A stretch of 64,000 nucleotides of DNA from Dermanyssus gallinae. Lineage: Eukaryota > Arthropoda > Arachnida > Mesostigmata > Dermanyssidae. The notes under the pieces are model-generated. The model worked only from the letters and a program-made list of their open reading frames with translations, ran no database searches and was not told the origin of the DNA. The stretch spans positions 631,001 through 695,000 of the forward strand of contig QVRM01005417.1 of assembly GCA_003439945.1 (NCBI GenBank). The letters run 5' to 3'. Within the stretch, counting starts at the first letter, position 1, and the number at the start of each line of letters is the position of its first letter. Positions 9,998 through 23,610 of the stretch are shown one piece after another. A program made the translations under genes and the position numbers.

Positions 9998-12406
9998 CCT
10001 AGTAATCCATAGCTTATTTTAACTCTCCCGTAAGGGTCTTTCTTTGGGTGCCCGAGTCCGCATTAGTGACATAACAGCATATTATTATAGACATCATATG
10101 ATCACAATGCAAGTGTACCGTTACGGTTGACGTACGGTACCCAGCCTGTGGTGTCTCAACTCGGCGACCGTTTAATTCTCCTCCACACGTTCCCAAGAGA
10201 CAATAGTCGCTACGCTTATCATCGTAATAAAATGATGTCATTTGAGTATCAAACTACCCAAAGCACCGAGTATCGGTCACCAAGCGAAACGTCTCTGTTA
10301 TTACTTGCCGTAGTAGGTCAGGTCTCTGAAATAAAAATAACGTCAGTGTTGTAAACAACCTTAAATTAAAATAAACAGTCATCTGCAAGGACATTCATCT
10401 GGAGTGGCCAGTGAGCACGCATTCGGATGAAAACAATTTAAACTGGTCTGACCACCACCATGCCAGTCTTGACCGCAAGAGTCAGCTGTTCTAAGTGCGG
10501 CAGGAGATATGTCGACGTGGATGGTATCATCGGCTTTAGCCGGTTTTTCCGTTGCCTTCCGAGACCTGGTGGCATCTACAGTGGATGACCTTTGTTGTTG
10601 AATTGTGTCTGGTGCTGGCCGTTGAGGTTAATATGCTGTCTGTTGATTACCCGTATTGCCTTTTTCTTTAATCATCGCATATCCTGCTTGCACAAACACA
10701 GACAAAATGAATCATCCACATAAGTTTGTTTATTCGGCTAACATTTCTCCTTCATGCTCAACCTCATCTTGCTTTCTAAGTGTATGGTAGAAGGATTTGC
10801 TTTTCAGGAATAAAAGTTAGAATCGTTTCTTGAACGTTCTTGTGTCTATTGAAGGATAGTACACGTTTATAGCTGTTTGCATAAAATGAAACACATTGTT
10901 TGGTACACGTTGTTATTGGAGATTTCTAAGATGCGATTTTGTGCAGTGCATATATTGACAAAAGGAAGAAATTGTATTAGTGCCTTATAGATGAAAAAAT
11001 ATATAACGAGAAGCAGTTAGGCCAATGGATGGCACAAAGGTCGTCATGGGGGGTAATATTAGTTGTTCCTACAAATGTATGACCCGAGGGTCATAGCCTA
11101 TTGAGATAGATTGCTCTAGCTGGCTTATTTGTACGTAACGTTTGTACATCAGAATTCTTCTATTACTTATAATGCTCATTAGAAAGGCAATAAATTAGCC
11201 ACTTATGTCGAAACAAGTCTGAGCGACAAAGTATATATTGGGACAGCGTAGGATTTAGGCTTTATTTCTGTTAAGATAGGAGAAAACTAAAAACGATTCA
11301 TGCCATGCGCAATGCACTGCGGCAAGGCTAATAAAATGTACAATACCCCTGACATAATAGCCAGCAGCTGAATGTGAGTAAAAATAATTCGTTTGAAGGA
11401 AACTAGGAAGAAAGGGGAAACGTAATGTTGGCAAATTGCGTTGCAGTGACTTTCTCGAAACTTACTATACAGGTTTTGCGATCGCGAGCCTGTGGTCTTA
11501 GACTGCTCATTTAGTACAATTATATAAGACATTAAGGCGTTGCCACTTTATTAATATGTAACCCAAAAACGCGCTAAAGCTATACAAATTATCTATAGAT
11601 TCCTTCCTTTTTGCTAAAATCAATTTAAATACACTTTATTTTAAGGTGAACTACTACTATGATTTTTTTGCACAAAAGTCATTATGAAATTTAGAAATTT
11701 ACGTGTAATCTGGCTCATGAAAACCGAAGCTCAATTCATATGGTGAAATCCATGGACTGCAAAATTTACGACTGTATGTCTAAGCCTCCTGCCTACTGCA
11801 CTTCATTCTGACTTTAGTGTTGCCCTGTGGTGTAATACTCTGGATCCGTTTTGCGTCAGGTTTCCTCATACTGTTCTATAATTGGAAATGCGCTTCCAGA
11901 AGTGCGAATGGATTGACTAGCAACTAAACAAGATAAATAATTGCGTAACTTTGTAAGTCCGTTTTATAAAGGCAGTTTTGCGCGGTGGAACACCGCTACA
12001 TTCGAGACAGTTAATTAGAGCTAAATGTCGTGCAAAGCAATCAGTGCTAATTTCATTTGAAAAAAAAGGCTAGCGATGTCTTGAGTGAAAGCATCTGTAG
12101 ACTCTTAAATGTAGTTAACGCAACTACTGTTTTCAGTGCCCTTTGTTTGAGGTTATGCTGACAAGATCTTAACTAAGGGGTCAGTGTGATGCCCAGCTAT
12201 GTGAATCTATTTACAATTTTCTTCTACCGATACAGTTTGAGCTAGTCACTCTACTGGCTGGCATACGTGTCTGAATTTCATGGCATCTGTCTTCCTTATA
12301 GCAATCTGGTCGCCAACCTTTCTTACAAAGCTGCGTAGCTAACGTCTAATGAAAGTGAAACCTGCTGCCGCTGTAGAGTGCTGGATCATCCACGTACATA
12401 ATTATA

Positions 12407-12408
<2 letters not shown>
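9998..12408. other. AT-rich DNA without a recognisable gene
   Basis: All frames are below 85 codons. At about 10480-10560 one frame reads CSKCGRRY, a zinc-finger-like start, but no histidines follow at the expected spacing. Confidence 0.35.

Positions 12409-12458
<50 letters not shown>
12409..12458. repeat. TA microsatellite
   Basis: An uninterrupted TA run of about 50 bp. Confidence 0.97.
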
Positions 12459-12462
<4 letters not shown>

Positions 12463-13873
12463 TTCATCTCAAACAATAAAGGGTCGATCATTAAGGTCGA
12501 TTTTGCGCTTTAAAATCAAACAGACGTCTAAATAGAAGGTACGCAAGCATTTCGTATGCGCAGCTTTTTTTAGCAATGCCTCATCAGGAGCTAGTTTCAA
12601 TTAGTACCTTGTTTTCCTGACGATCCAGAAGCCAAGTCCGATATTGTATCGTAGAGTACCTCTGTTCTCGTATCATCATCTCGTCAAATTCCTCGTGCAT
12701 GACTCCTGCTAATACCGTGAAGGTTCACGACTTAATTCTTAAACACATAACGCCAAATTTTCTGTAAGCTCGAACGTGCCATCTCTCGTGCCGGGCTTAG
12801 CCGGGGTAGCCACAGACATACTGTGGCTATCAGGTGTATTCTATAGCCCTCTGTAGTCAATCAATTGTCTTCTGCCACGATAACCTTCAGTCACCTACTC
12901 GGGTTTTGTAAAATGTAGAATATGAGTAGCTTCCATTAGGCCAGCCCATGCTGCTAGCTTGAGTAGGTCTGCGTAGTATATTTAATCCGTGGGGAGTGTC
13001 AGGGACCATGTCTCCGTGAGCACTAGAACGTCCATTCAGCGCTAATGTGGGCAGAAGTCTTAGTGACCTTTCCTGGCCCTCACAGATCCACTGAACTATT
13101 TTCAGTTGCTTCTTGCTAGTGTTCGACTGAATTCGGCCGAGCCGCTACCATTTCGTACAGCTTCGGCGTGCGTGACAGACGGGCTGATGTAGACGGTCGT
13201 TCGTCGCCGCGGATGTTCCGTCTTTTCTCTCTCTATATACGTAACCACTGCCATCATCTTAGGCATCTGGACTTTGACGGCCGCAGTGGTTGTGGGTGCT
13301 GTGCCTCTTTCCGTCGGGCCACCGTCTCAACGCCGGCTTCTACAAGTCCTTTTCGTTGACGTTGTGTATTCAGCGTGCGGCAAATCCACACAAAATGCTA
13401 GGATAAAAATAAGTCAAATTCAATAGCCTGTTCTACGCACTCTCATAAGTACGCACCACATTGTATTGGAGAAGTCAATGTCATCTATTTTAGGTCAGCA
13501 TGACTTTAACTACGTGCACACACTCGACGCTGTACCACTGCGCCTGGTTGTTGCCAAGTGGGCCAGCACATCAGTACCGTAGCCGCTCTATTTCACCGTT
13601 TGACTGCGCCGAGAGCAGCTGGGCACCAATCAGCTATTCTTGCTGTCTGATCCGTGCGAACTCGCGACGGCACTTGAAGTATGGGGAGCTTTGCTCAGGT
13701 TTGTCACTGGTGGGTCGGGTCCTTGTGCTGGTCCAGTCATGATCGGGCGTACGATTAAGTTCACTGTGCGCTTGCATTTAGGCTTTGGCTCCACTGTCAC
13801 AGCTTACAGATCGGTAATGATCGGGGTGGTGCCTCGTCTTATGCTAGCGGCTTTCAACGACAGTAGCAGGCGA

Positions 13874-13908
<35 letters not shown>

Positions 13909-15135
13909 TCAAATAAAAATATACGAAACCTCGTAACAACCGAACCAGTTGAAATTAGAATATGCCGCTTCGGGATAACATAATGAGGTATCTAGAGACA
14001 AGAAGGGAGTGTTCGACATGGTTGTCCGTATGCGCGGGAGCCTGCGCTTGGCAAAGTTCAGAAGCAGACAGCCATGTGTTCCTTTCAATTGTCGCGGCAG
14101 TGCGTGTGAGGATAATATGACACGTTGGATTATTGGAAGGTATACGCGCAGTGGGTTTCCAAAACGCTCAGCGAATCGAAAAAGAAACAGCATATGGGTC
14201 CAGCACGGCAACACTTGTCTCGGTGTCATGAAGACCCCATTCTGCGACACACACTATTTTAAAAACTGGACCGTGGTTCTAAAACAGGCTTACGAGCCAA
14301 GGTGACCCTATACTTAATAATCGTGTTAGCTATAAGGAAACGTGTATTCATATAATTACGCTAGTTACTGCTGACATGTTCCTGTCTATTTATTACTCAT
14401 TTTTAATTCAATAAATCTAGCCAGAGATGGTACGTGAATTGGATCCGTTCGCTGATACGTATTGCTTCTGCAGTGAAGTGAAGCTGAGCTCACCGCTAGT
14501 TGTTACGTGCGCGTCTACCCGACGGACAGATGCAAATGACAACATAATTGAAACCTGGATTGCCTGGATTGCGCCTGCACACGTTCACCTCCCAAACTGC
14601 CAGGGGTAATTGGCCTTTCAAGGAGCAGACGGAAGTATCGATGTCAAATATGCTACGTCCAGGCTGCAATCGATAAGAGACAATCGTTTTCACATAAAAG
14701 GTCACCATAAAGGTCATAAACGTCGTATTATTTATGAGTTTTTGGTTCGCCTGCGTCAGGACGGGCAGATCGATGGTGGAAGATTAACCCTAGCTAGAAC
14801 TACGCACACATACAAGGGCATTTTGCCATGCCACTCCGATATTGTGCGCCGACGATCTACAGGACTTAGTTAAACGAACAAAAATATTAAGTACATTTTT
14901 CCCAGGCAGCATTCCTTTTTTTACTGGTTAGATTAACCCAGATTCCGTGTGCGATGACCACATGCGTGTGGCTGCCACAGTGTCGCCCTCGTAATGACGT
15001 CGACCATCGGAGTCATCGGAGAACAGATCCATCCATCTATTTATCCACAACAGGTGTAAAAATGGCCGACATTTCTAATAGATCAAGAGACGCTGCACAG
15101 GCTGCGAATCGAAAGCTGTGGTGGTCTGCTTGGCG
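12459..15135. other. No recognisable gene; one TA run
   Basis: A TA microsatellite lies at 13876-13904. Frames at 13500-13936 and on both strands at 13909-14305 reach 113 codons but have no motif I recognise. Their overlap on opposite strands argues against coding. Confidence 0.35.
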
Positions 15136-15238
15136 GTGTTGCTGTTGTTGTTGCTGTTGTTGTTGCTGCTGCTGCTGCTATGCTGTTGTTGTTGTTGTTG
15201 TTGCTGCTATGCTGTTGTTGTCGCTATGCCGTTGTTAG
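15136..15238. repeat. GTT/GCT triplet array
   Basis: The triplet register is kept for about 100 bp, with GTT, GCT and two ATG interruptions. The poly-C and poly-V frames are repeat artefacts. Confidence 0.95.
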
Positions 15239-17136
15239 TATCGGCATTCTTGGCGCGTGTCGCGCGGCTTCCGTCCTATTTTCTTCTTTTTGTCTGAGCG
15301 TCGCCCCAGGGTCCACATGTCGTTCCTCATTTGGACACCAAGGGCAGCGCTAGCAAAAAGACGGCTTTGCAGCGACGCCTCCTGTACCACGACGGCAACG
15401 ACGACGACCAGCTCACGGGAAAAGTAGCAGAAGCAGAATCAGCAACAGCAACGGCGGCAGCTGCTGCGGCGGTGGCGAAGCTAGATGGGAAAGAAATATG
15501 AGCCATGCGGCGGCGAGATCACAATGTTCATCGATACCGTTGCGCCGTGGTCTGTGGCCGTGGTCTTAACTAGCTGACCAAAATCTATCACTGCGTCAGC
15601 TCCTAGGGGAAGAGGAGTAACCACCGAAACGTCTCTTTTTCACGAAAACGTTAGCCTCTCCCCCTTCCTGTCCCTCCCACGGTCTCCATGTGCCCGCTCC
15701 CCCCTCTCTCTCTATCTTTCTCTTTCGTACGCTCTCGTAGTAAAGCGGGAGCCGTCCGATGGACCATGGGCCAGCTGTAGCCACCGTTCAAACGAAGCGG
15801 TCGTAGCCGCCTCGCCGTGTATGGCCAACCTGCCTACGGCTGCTTTATGTGATCGTATATATGTAAGTATGTGGACGACACCGAATCGTCTCTCCCGTTT
15901 TAGTGCAAACGCCACTGCAATCCCCTCGTCCTCCTCGTTTGGTGTGCCGCTCTCGTAAATACTCACCCCTGAGACTTCTTGCCACAGAAACTACCATAAT
16001 AGAGGTCGCACACTTGCTAACACACACACACACATACGGTTCATTCCAATGCCGTCGTGTGGTCATCTCCTATGTGCTATCATTGTACGCACGCTGTACA
16101 TCCTTCTCTACCCCAGCCCTCTTTCCCTCTATCTATCTTCCTCTATGTAGACCTTCCTACCTATTATCTGTCTTTCGCTGACTGTGAAGTCGACAACATC
16201 GGATCTACAGGATAGCAGGATAGCGTTGTCTCTGTCGTCCTGCCATTGACCGACCTGCGTGTTCACCTCGGCTGAACCGGCAAACCCAGAGTCCGCCCAG
16301 AACGGTCGAAGCTCATCGGCAGAGAAGCTCCCAGCCTGAAGCCTAGCCGATCAGGGCCGACACAAGCCTCTACAGCGGCGCCTTCGTCGTCTTCATCTTC
16401 TTCTTCTCTTTCTTCTTCTGCTTTTCCCCTCTGCTAACAGCCTGCGATGCAGCTAGCTCGCCAATGGCCTTCTTAATGTCATGATTTATTAACACCTGCC
16501 CGACAACGGGGGCCGGGCCAGCCAGTCAGCCACCCTGCAAGCAGCATTGCCTTACCTACAGCGTGGAGGACGTGCAACGAGTGCGAGAAAGCCTCGAGTT
16601 TCCCCCTGCCTACTACCATTCCACCTACTATATACCCGGCCGACCGGTCGCCGGGCGGACAACGATCGGGTGAGGTAGAGCGTTTGGGTTGGGGTGACGC
16701 TGGGGTGAACGTCACTGGGGCTAGCTTCTCTCGCTCAGAGTCTTCATTCTCCTTTGCTTCCACACCCCCCCCCCCGCTCTACACCCCCACTCTCAACAAC
16801 TCTATGCCCTTGCTCGCCGCCCTCGCGGGGTCGCGTCGCGTAGTTGTTCTCGTTTTGTTCTCTATCTGCTCCTCGAGGCACACGGCCTCACGGAGACATG
16901 GGACGTGCCACGAACACGTCTGGCGCCGCCAAAACCTTAGGGACATCTCCGTGACTGCTGCTACTGGGCTTCTGTTGCTGTTGCAGCGAGCGCTGGCTAC
17001 TGCTACGGCAGGAGCAGTAGAATAAGATCAGCCCTGAAGGACCGACTTTCTTCCTCTATCGTCTTCTATCGGTGGTTTTCCTTTCGTTCGGCTTGTCTCT
17101 ATCTGTTCCTCTCGTACTCGCGCGCTTTTTCTCATT

Positions 17137-17138
<2 letters not shown>
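15239..17138. other. GC-richer DNA without a recognisable gene
   Basis: CG dinucleotides are frequent. A C11 run is at about 16765-16775, a CA run at about 16021-16034 and CT-rich tracts at about 15700-15725 and 16390-16430. Opposing frames of 70-113 codons show no domain. The composition could reflect proximity to a gene, but I can define no exon. Confidence 0.35.

Positions 17139-17178
<40 letters not shown>
17139..17178. repeat. TA microsatellite
   Basis: An uninterrupted TA run of about 40 bp. Confidence 0.97.
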
Positions 17179-17179
<1 letters not shown>

Positions 17180-17420
17180 GAGTATGTTTCTCGCTGGGTT
17201 TTTCTCTGTTCAACGAAGCCACCACTGTTGGCGCTTTCGGTTTTAAGTACACCAAAGGGGCAGCAGGGAGCGGTAAAAACAGCCAACTACTACCACGATG
17301 CTACTAACGAGCGATCGTAGGGTGTCGTTAGACTTTTAGTAGCACCCATAGCCATTGCAGATCGAGGAAGCCTGGGTCGCCGGGCAGACGTTCTGCGTGC
17401 CTTGATCTCGCCTCGCGCAC

Positions 17421-17640
17421 TGATGTTGCTCATGTTGGTGTTGTTGTTGTTATCATTGTCATTGCGCTGAACTTTGTTGGGGTTGCTCTTGCTATCGGTG
17501 TTGTTGTTGTTGTCGTTGTCGTTGTTGTTGTTGTTGTTGTTAATGTTGTTGTTGTTATTAATGTTGTTCTTGTTCTTGTTGTCGTTGTTGTTATTCTTGT
17601 TACCGTCGTAGCGGCAACAGTTGTTGTTTGCTAATGCTGT
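17421..17640. repeat. Degenerate GTT triplet array
   Basis: About 220 bp in which GTT (with GTC, CTT, ATT variants) repeats in nearly constant register. On the minus strand it reads as an asparagine-rich frame (NNNNN with D and K), which is what AAC repeats encode. The coding potential is therefore not evidence of a gene. Confidence 0.9.
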
Positions 17641-18991
17641 TATTGCTGTTACCGCTAATTCCTTTGTTTCTTTTTCGCCTGCGTCAAGAGTCACCACAGA
17701 GATGAATGTCTGTCACGTAACATATTTTAGTAAATATTGTACGATCATGCGTTGTTCAGACCGAGCAGGTCTGAGCATCCTCTGTATATGTATGTGTGAG
17801 CGACTGGAGTTGACTTTATGTGCTTGTGTGGTTGACTTAGTTTGAGTGGGTGCGGTTAGATACCAAACGTGAGTAAACGGTATGCATGTATGTCTCACCG
17901 AATGTTTGCGTATGCATTTGTGTGTAACCTCTGTACTTATGTGCATGTAAGGCTGTTCTCGCTTATATCTAGTAACGAAGATATATATATATATATATAT
18001 AGTTTTTTGTTTGCTTTGTGGATGCATATGCACACTACTTAGCAGAGAGCTGCTCGTCCTCTTCTAACTAGACAGCTGACACAGCACGCACTGTCCATCT
18101 TTATTTCGGTGGTTTGTCTAGTGCAAAGAAACATGGATGTCTCGCTGCTAACAGGAGAGAAAACAGAGCGTAAATAATAGAGTCGTACCCAGCGACAGTT
18201 CCTGCGATGAAAAGGCAGTCCTAATTCTGTCTCATGTAACCGAAACCAACATAAAGACAAGTGTCTATTTCGTGCGAGCGACAACGGGATGAAGTGCAAT
18301 TATATTGGTCAGCCTTGACACAGAACAGCCCTTCTATACGATATAAGCTTTCCACGATATCTGGACATTCGCCGCGTGATGGCTGCCGTACAGATGCACA
18401 TATTTATTGTATTTGTTAAATTGAGCCGTTGAGAAAGTTCTTAGTGGCAAAGCTATTTATCTGCACTCCGCAGACAGTGAGCTGTTGACCGCCTATTGAC
18501 TAGTTTTCATGCTTTCTACTTGAGACACGGCTGTAGGTCATAACCTTATCGTAAAGCAGTACAATAGCATGAAAGCTCGTTACCGCCACGGGTAGGTATA
18601 CTTCAAACTCCCGTAAAGTAAATCTGGATAAATTACTGTGCGGGTGGATAAATTTTATTAAATAATACTAAGGAGACACTTACACCCAAATGTGTTCAAA
18701 GTTCAAGACGGCCGTTTTACACGACCCAGGACGTAGAAGTTTTGCCGTCCCCAGCGATTATAGGCATTGAACGCACGCAACGTTGGTATATGATGTACAT
18801 CGATTGCCGCCACGTGGCACCGTTGTCATACTGCAAAGTTCTAAATTCTCTATCAACATGCACAACATGATTATGTATCAGGACTCGTTCTGTCTTGCTA
18901 CCGAAATGCTCAACATCCTCACACGAACATCAAAGCGCTTTCACAGTCACAACCAGTCGCACGGCGTTTTGACTTTCAACAGCTTGTCTGC

Positions 18992-18994
<3 letters not shown>
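17641..18994. other. No recognisable gene; one short TA run
   Basis: A TA run is at 17981-18001. The remaining sequence has only short frames. Confidence 0.35.
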
Positions 18995-19042
<48 letters not shown>

Positions 19043-19060
19043 CATATATATATATATATA
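18995..19060. repeat. Interrupted TA microsatellite
   Basis: TA runs at 18995-19038 and 19044-19060 are separated by TATAC. Confidence 0.95.
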
Positions 19061-22000
19061 CAGATTGTTCCAAACATGAAGACTGCTGACAAGCGAGGGA
19101 AGTGTGTCTCGATGCGTTGCATGCACTTGGTACTGTGTCTTCGCCATCCGCACCTCACATGTTCGACCCCGTTATACGTCCCCAATACCGCTATCTTGGC
19201 GCTGGAGCTTAGGAGAACAAAATCTTTCTCGACGGCAACTATGACGGTCTCGTGATTTGACTCCTCTTCCGAGACCAGATCTCATGCTTGCTGTATGTAG
19301 TGTCTTGTAGTGTCTTCGCCGGTCGCCCTTGTGTCACCATTGACTGACTGTCAGCCGCTCTCTAAGCCGAACTGGCTCTATGAAAGTGTGCGCGAGCGAG
19401 TGCATGCGTGCGTGCACCCGTGCATGTGTCCTTCGTCCGAGGACGAAGCTGCTTCTTCTTCACTGCCTTCATGAAGAAGAACAGAAACGAAACGAAAGCA
19501 TCACTATCCTCGTCGTCTGTTCGTTTGTACGATACATCCACTGACCCATTTGCTTGCTGGCCTCGTGCTTTCTTCCTTTCTCCTATTTTACCACTTTCAA
19601 ACGAGCGCGCGACGAGAGCAAAAGGGAGACATGCTTTGTGCATTACGGCCCGCCACTGCACTGACAAAGCCACTACAGACAGACAGTCGTCTGCTGATGG
19701 TGCTACTGCTGTAGTAGTCACTGCTACACAGTGCCACGCTTTATGTAGTCGAATGTAGCAAGGGGGCGGGGGATGGGGGTGGTCGAAACTGGCGGTCCGG
19801 TGTGGCCGGCAGTTAAGACTCGGCCCAAGTGCGCCTGGGCTGCTGCTGCTGCAGCCAGTGCTGGAAAGCAATAGGGGGATAGTCGCCCCTTTCCGCTTAA
19901 GTCAGTCGGCTCACATCGCGCCCATACCAAAGACAACGACGGACGAGACGTCGGGTGACGCGACAACAAGGGCGCGTACCCCCTACTCGAGACCCACTCC
20001 TACGCGAGACCCACTCCTACACGAGACCCACTCCTACTCGAGACCAGAGAGGAGGCGAAGGGGAAGGAAGAGCACGAACAACCGCCTACAGCAGACACCT
20101 TCGAAGGCGCCTTAGCGCTGCGCGTTAGATCTTACACGACGGCCAGCGTGGAGCGATGTTAAACTCGTCCACGTTCATCGATTAAAAGTTTCCTTCCTTC
20201 GTTCGGCGGCATCGGTCTCAGGAGAGACGGGACAAACTCGTCCTTGATGGAGCGTAGCGGCGAGTTCTCTGGCGATAGAGAGAGACAAGGAGAGAGAGAG
20301 AGAGCAAGACGAGAAGGAGGCACCATTCAGGGCAGACAACGGAGAGCTCGGCAAATATTGGCCAGCAACTGCATCTCGCATATATATTCACATACACGTA
20401 TCGCTTGTCATCACATTGACACGCGCCGAGAAGCCAGAAGCGTGGCTATTTCGATCCGCAGCTTAGCTTGGCCTGTGTAGCGCGCAGAGTAGCACGTTTT
20501 GCTAACAGACTGCTAACAGACAAAATCTCGCGGCTTTCTTCGTATCTTACCCTTTGCCCTCTTTCTCTCCAAACTCCTCCTTTGTTTATTTTATCGTCGT
20601 CGTCGTCTTCTGTTAGATGCTTTTCTTAGTTCTCTTGTTTACGTAGATCCCGACGGATACTTGTCGCTATACACTATTAGGCCTCGTCGATTGTAGCCAT
20701 ATATCGCTAGCGTTTTGCTTGATACACGCGCGCGCATCTTCGAACACCGTTGCCACATACGGGCCAAGAGACCCCGTCCTCAATCTCCCGGCCAGGATAT
20801 AATTATACAACGGTATGTGTGAACCTGATAGCACTCGGCCGCTACTAGTTCTACTCCTGATGCCACTCGTTGTCGCCGTGGCACGGTTCGCTGGTGCGCG
20901 AGTAACGCGTCCGAATAATATAGACCAATACGGCAGCCGTCGCAAGATTGGCCCCAGTGGATCGCTGGACAGGCCCGTCCAAACAAGGTTGGGATGGAAG
21001 AGCGAACGACGGCCGAGGGCAGGCAGAGAAAGGAGACACTGGTGGAGCCAGAGGATGGGTACATGTTGTAAATGGGGCTCGTGGTGCAATTAACGAATCT
21101 CTATAACCGCGACCACCACGACGGGAACGACGACGACCCACCCCTCTGTTACGACCACCACGCGGACTCCCGATAACGAACGAGGCGTACTGACAAACTA
21201 GAGAGAAAGAAAGATCGAGAGGGAAAGTGAGAAAAGGCGCGAAACGCCCGGAAGAAGGAGAAAGATAGAGCCAGCATTAGAGCATTAAAGAGAGAGAGAA
21301 CGCACAGGCACCAGGCAGAGAAGGCAATGCGAGACTGAGGTGCAAGGCGAGTACCCTACCATATGGATCCCTGCACGTCTGAGAAGCGGCAGGCCGATGC
21401 AGACCAACAGATCTGCAAAACCGACCGCCTGCATCCGTCCTACTATCCAGCTGTTGGACGAAGGGAGGGTCTTGTACGAGAGCGGCGACCGCTAACTACA
21501 TATCCGTCGACTCACCACTGTCGTCACTGTTGTCGCCGTTACGATTGTATATCGGTCATTTCAACCTTCCCCATGTTTCGTTTTCACTGTCTCGTTCTCT
21601 GTCGTCTTTGGTCGCCTCTATCTTCCTAGTTCCTTCACTTCATTTCGGTCTTTCAGTCGTTCTCTGCGACGATCTTCAGGAAAACGCAGCAGAGGAAGTC
21701 AACTACTGACTCAGTTGAGGCCGAACAGGCCGACGACCGGCGGCACCAACGACAATGGCTGCGTCAACGACAATGGGCTGGTGTATCAGCGAGTTCCCAA
21801 CAAACTCCTATTCCCAAGGAGGCAATTTGGAAATCGTACCCGCACACGGGCGCGCTCACCCGACCGCTCGCTCCTCACGTCGCACCACCGTCAGGCCTTC
21901 CGCTTCTCGATTGTCGCACCACTGCCCCCGCCCCCTTTAACGGGGTGAGTTTACATTCTCACGTACAGATCACACTGCATGTGCACATATAGATGTAGAT

Positions 22001-22865
22001 ATGGGATGATGAGTTATTGACTATAACTTGAACACAATCTGTCTGCGACAACTAGACACGCAATACGCGCACGCATACACTACATACGTAGGGCGTACAT
22101 GCGGCGGTGAACACTCGCGTGCACATACACATAGGCAGTCCATTACCACAGCCTCTTGTCAATGCGGGTTTGTCTGCCTGTTAACGGGCGTTTGGACCTT
22201 AGAGCTCTTCCATATGCAAACTCTCGACGTGGGTGACGGCATCGCCCTATTCCTTCAAACAGCTTAAGCATAGGTGTCTTACCCCCCACCCACCCCCAGC
22301 CCGCCCGCAGTGTGCACTGTAATAAACACGGCGCGAGGCGCAGCCAAAGCCGAGGAAAGACCTTCAGATTTCCGCCAGCTCTGCACTTTCTCCATGCCCC
22401 CCCCCCCCGCCCTCCTTCTCTCCTGAGGTGCTCCCTGGACTTTTATGATGCTTGCGGTGGCCGGGGGGGGGGAATTCTCCTCGTTTTCCCTCTGCTCCAT
22501 CGTATGGCCTGGTGCGCTGTTGTCGGCCGGCCCGCCCATATCTGACGACCGGCGGGCGCGGCTCTAACCGAGCCGGTGGGTGCTCTATGAACATCAAAGG
22601 CGTCAATATCCTTTCGGCTGCGACGCGTATTCAATACCTGAAGTTGTAACAGCGGTAGTGTCGTAGCCGTAGCGTCAGTCCGCATCAGTCCCCCCTCCTC
22701 TAGTCTAGCAGCCTAACTGTACCTAACGAGGGGCCGAGATGGAAAAGAGAGGGCGGACTAACCCATTAACTAACCCATGGCCTAACTAACGCGCCCTACG
22801 CGACAACTTCGTCGACTTTGTTACAATTACTACTACGACACGATTAGAAGTGTTTGTCCATGTGG
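19061..22865. other. GC-richer, CG-rich DNA; minisatellite but no recognisable gene
   Basis: This is the longest GC-rich block of the window. It has overlapping frames up to 169 codons on both strands (for example 19362-19871 minus, 20667-21089 minus). None shows a domain or credible splice-bounded structure, and high GC lengthens chance frames. It includes a GA-rich tract at about 20276-20312, purine-rich DNA at 21195-21310 and a C11 run near 22399-22409. A gene-proximal location is possible but not shown. Confidence 0.35.
19988..20045. repeat. 17-bp minisatellite, three units plus a partial
   Basis: The unit CGAGACCCACTCCTAC plus one variable base (G, A, T) occurs at 19988, 20005 and 20022, followed by the start of a fourth at 20039. 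Confidence 0.95.
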
Positions 22866-22889
22866 ATATATACATATATATATGTATAA

Positions 22890-22929
<40 letters not shown>
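22866..22929. repeat. Interrupted TA microsatellite
   Basis: TA runs with ATAAATAAA and ACA/ATG interruptions; the longest pure run is at about 22894-22928. Confidence 0.95.
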
Positions 22930-22933
<4 letters not shown>

Positions 22934-23206
22934 AATTGTATGGGTGTTTTCCTACTACACGTACGTACGACTTGCTTACAGGAGTTGAGTAACTGATTAG
23001 CTACGTATTTGGGTGGGCGGGGGTTAGGTGTTTGGTTGGACGGCTGGGTGATTGGGTGTATGGTGCGCATTAGTAGCAAGAACATCAGTCAGCTAGCGTT
23101 ATTGTTGTTGTTATTGCTTGCGATTGCTGCTGCTGCTATTGCTGTTGTTGGGACACACAATACACCTGGGTGTGTTTGTCTGTCTGTCTGTTTGTTCATA
23201 CTCTCT

Positions 23207-23243
23207 TAGTTAGTTAGTTAGTTGGTTGGTTGGTTGGTTGGTT
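23207..23243. repeat. TTAG/TTGG tetranucleotide repeat
   Basis: About four TAGT units pass into about five TGGT units in the same register. This suggests a G substitution that spread by slippage. Confidence 0.9.
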
Positions 23244-23473
23244 ACTTGCTCACTCTTTGCGAGTCTGCGAGTGCAGCTGCTCAGAGTACCACCACTACTG
23301 CCAATGACAACAAGCACCTAATCGCGCCCCAACTGAATGGCTGCCGGTCGTTAGCAGAGTCGCACCGCATTGCGAACAAATGTGAACGACAGGAACAATC
23401 GGAGCAATCGAACCGTCACATACAGCGGCTGCTGAACGGGAGGACTGCGTTGCAATCTAATAGCACACGCGCT

Positions 23474-23509
<36 letters not shown>

Positions 23510-23610
23510 ACAGTTGCTGTTGTTGTTGTTGCTGTTGTTACAGTTGCTGTTGTTGTTACTGTTAGTGCTGTTGTCGTTGTTGCAGCTGCTGTTCTAGCTC
23601 TTGTTCCAGT
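23474..23610. repeat. GTT/GCT triplet array
   Basis: Starts with a pure GTT run (about 23476-23508), then GTTGCT and GTTACA variants. The valine/alanine-rich frame over it is a repeat artefact. Confidence 0.95.

Noticed and set aside
10441..10600. Zinc-finger-like CSKCGRRY sequence
   Set aside because: The histidine or cysteine pair needed to complete a finger is missing at the expected spacing.
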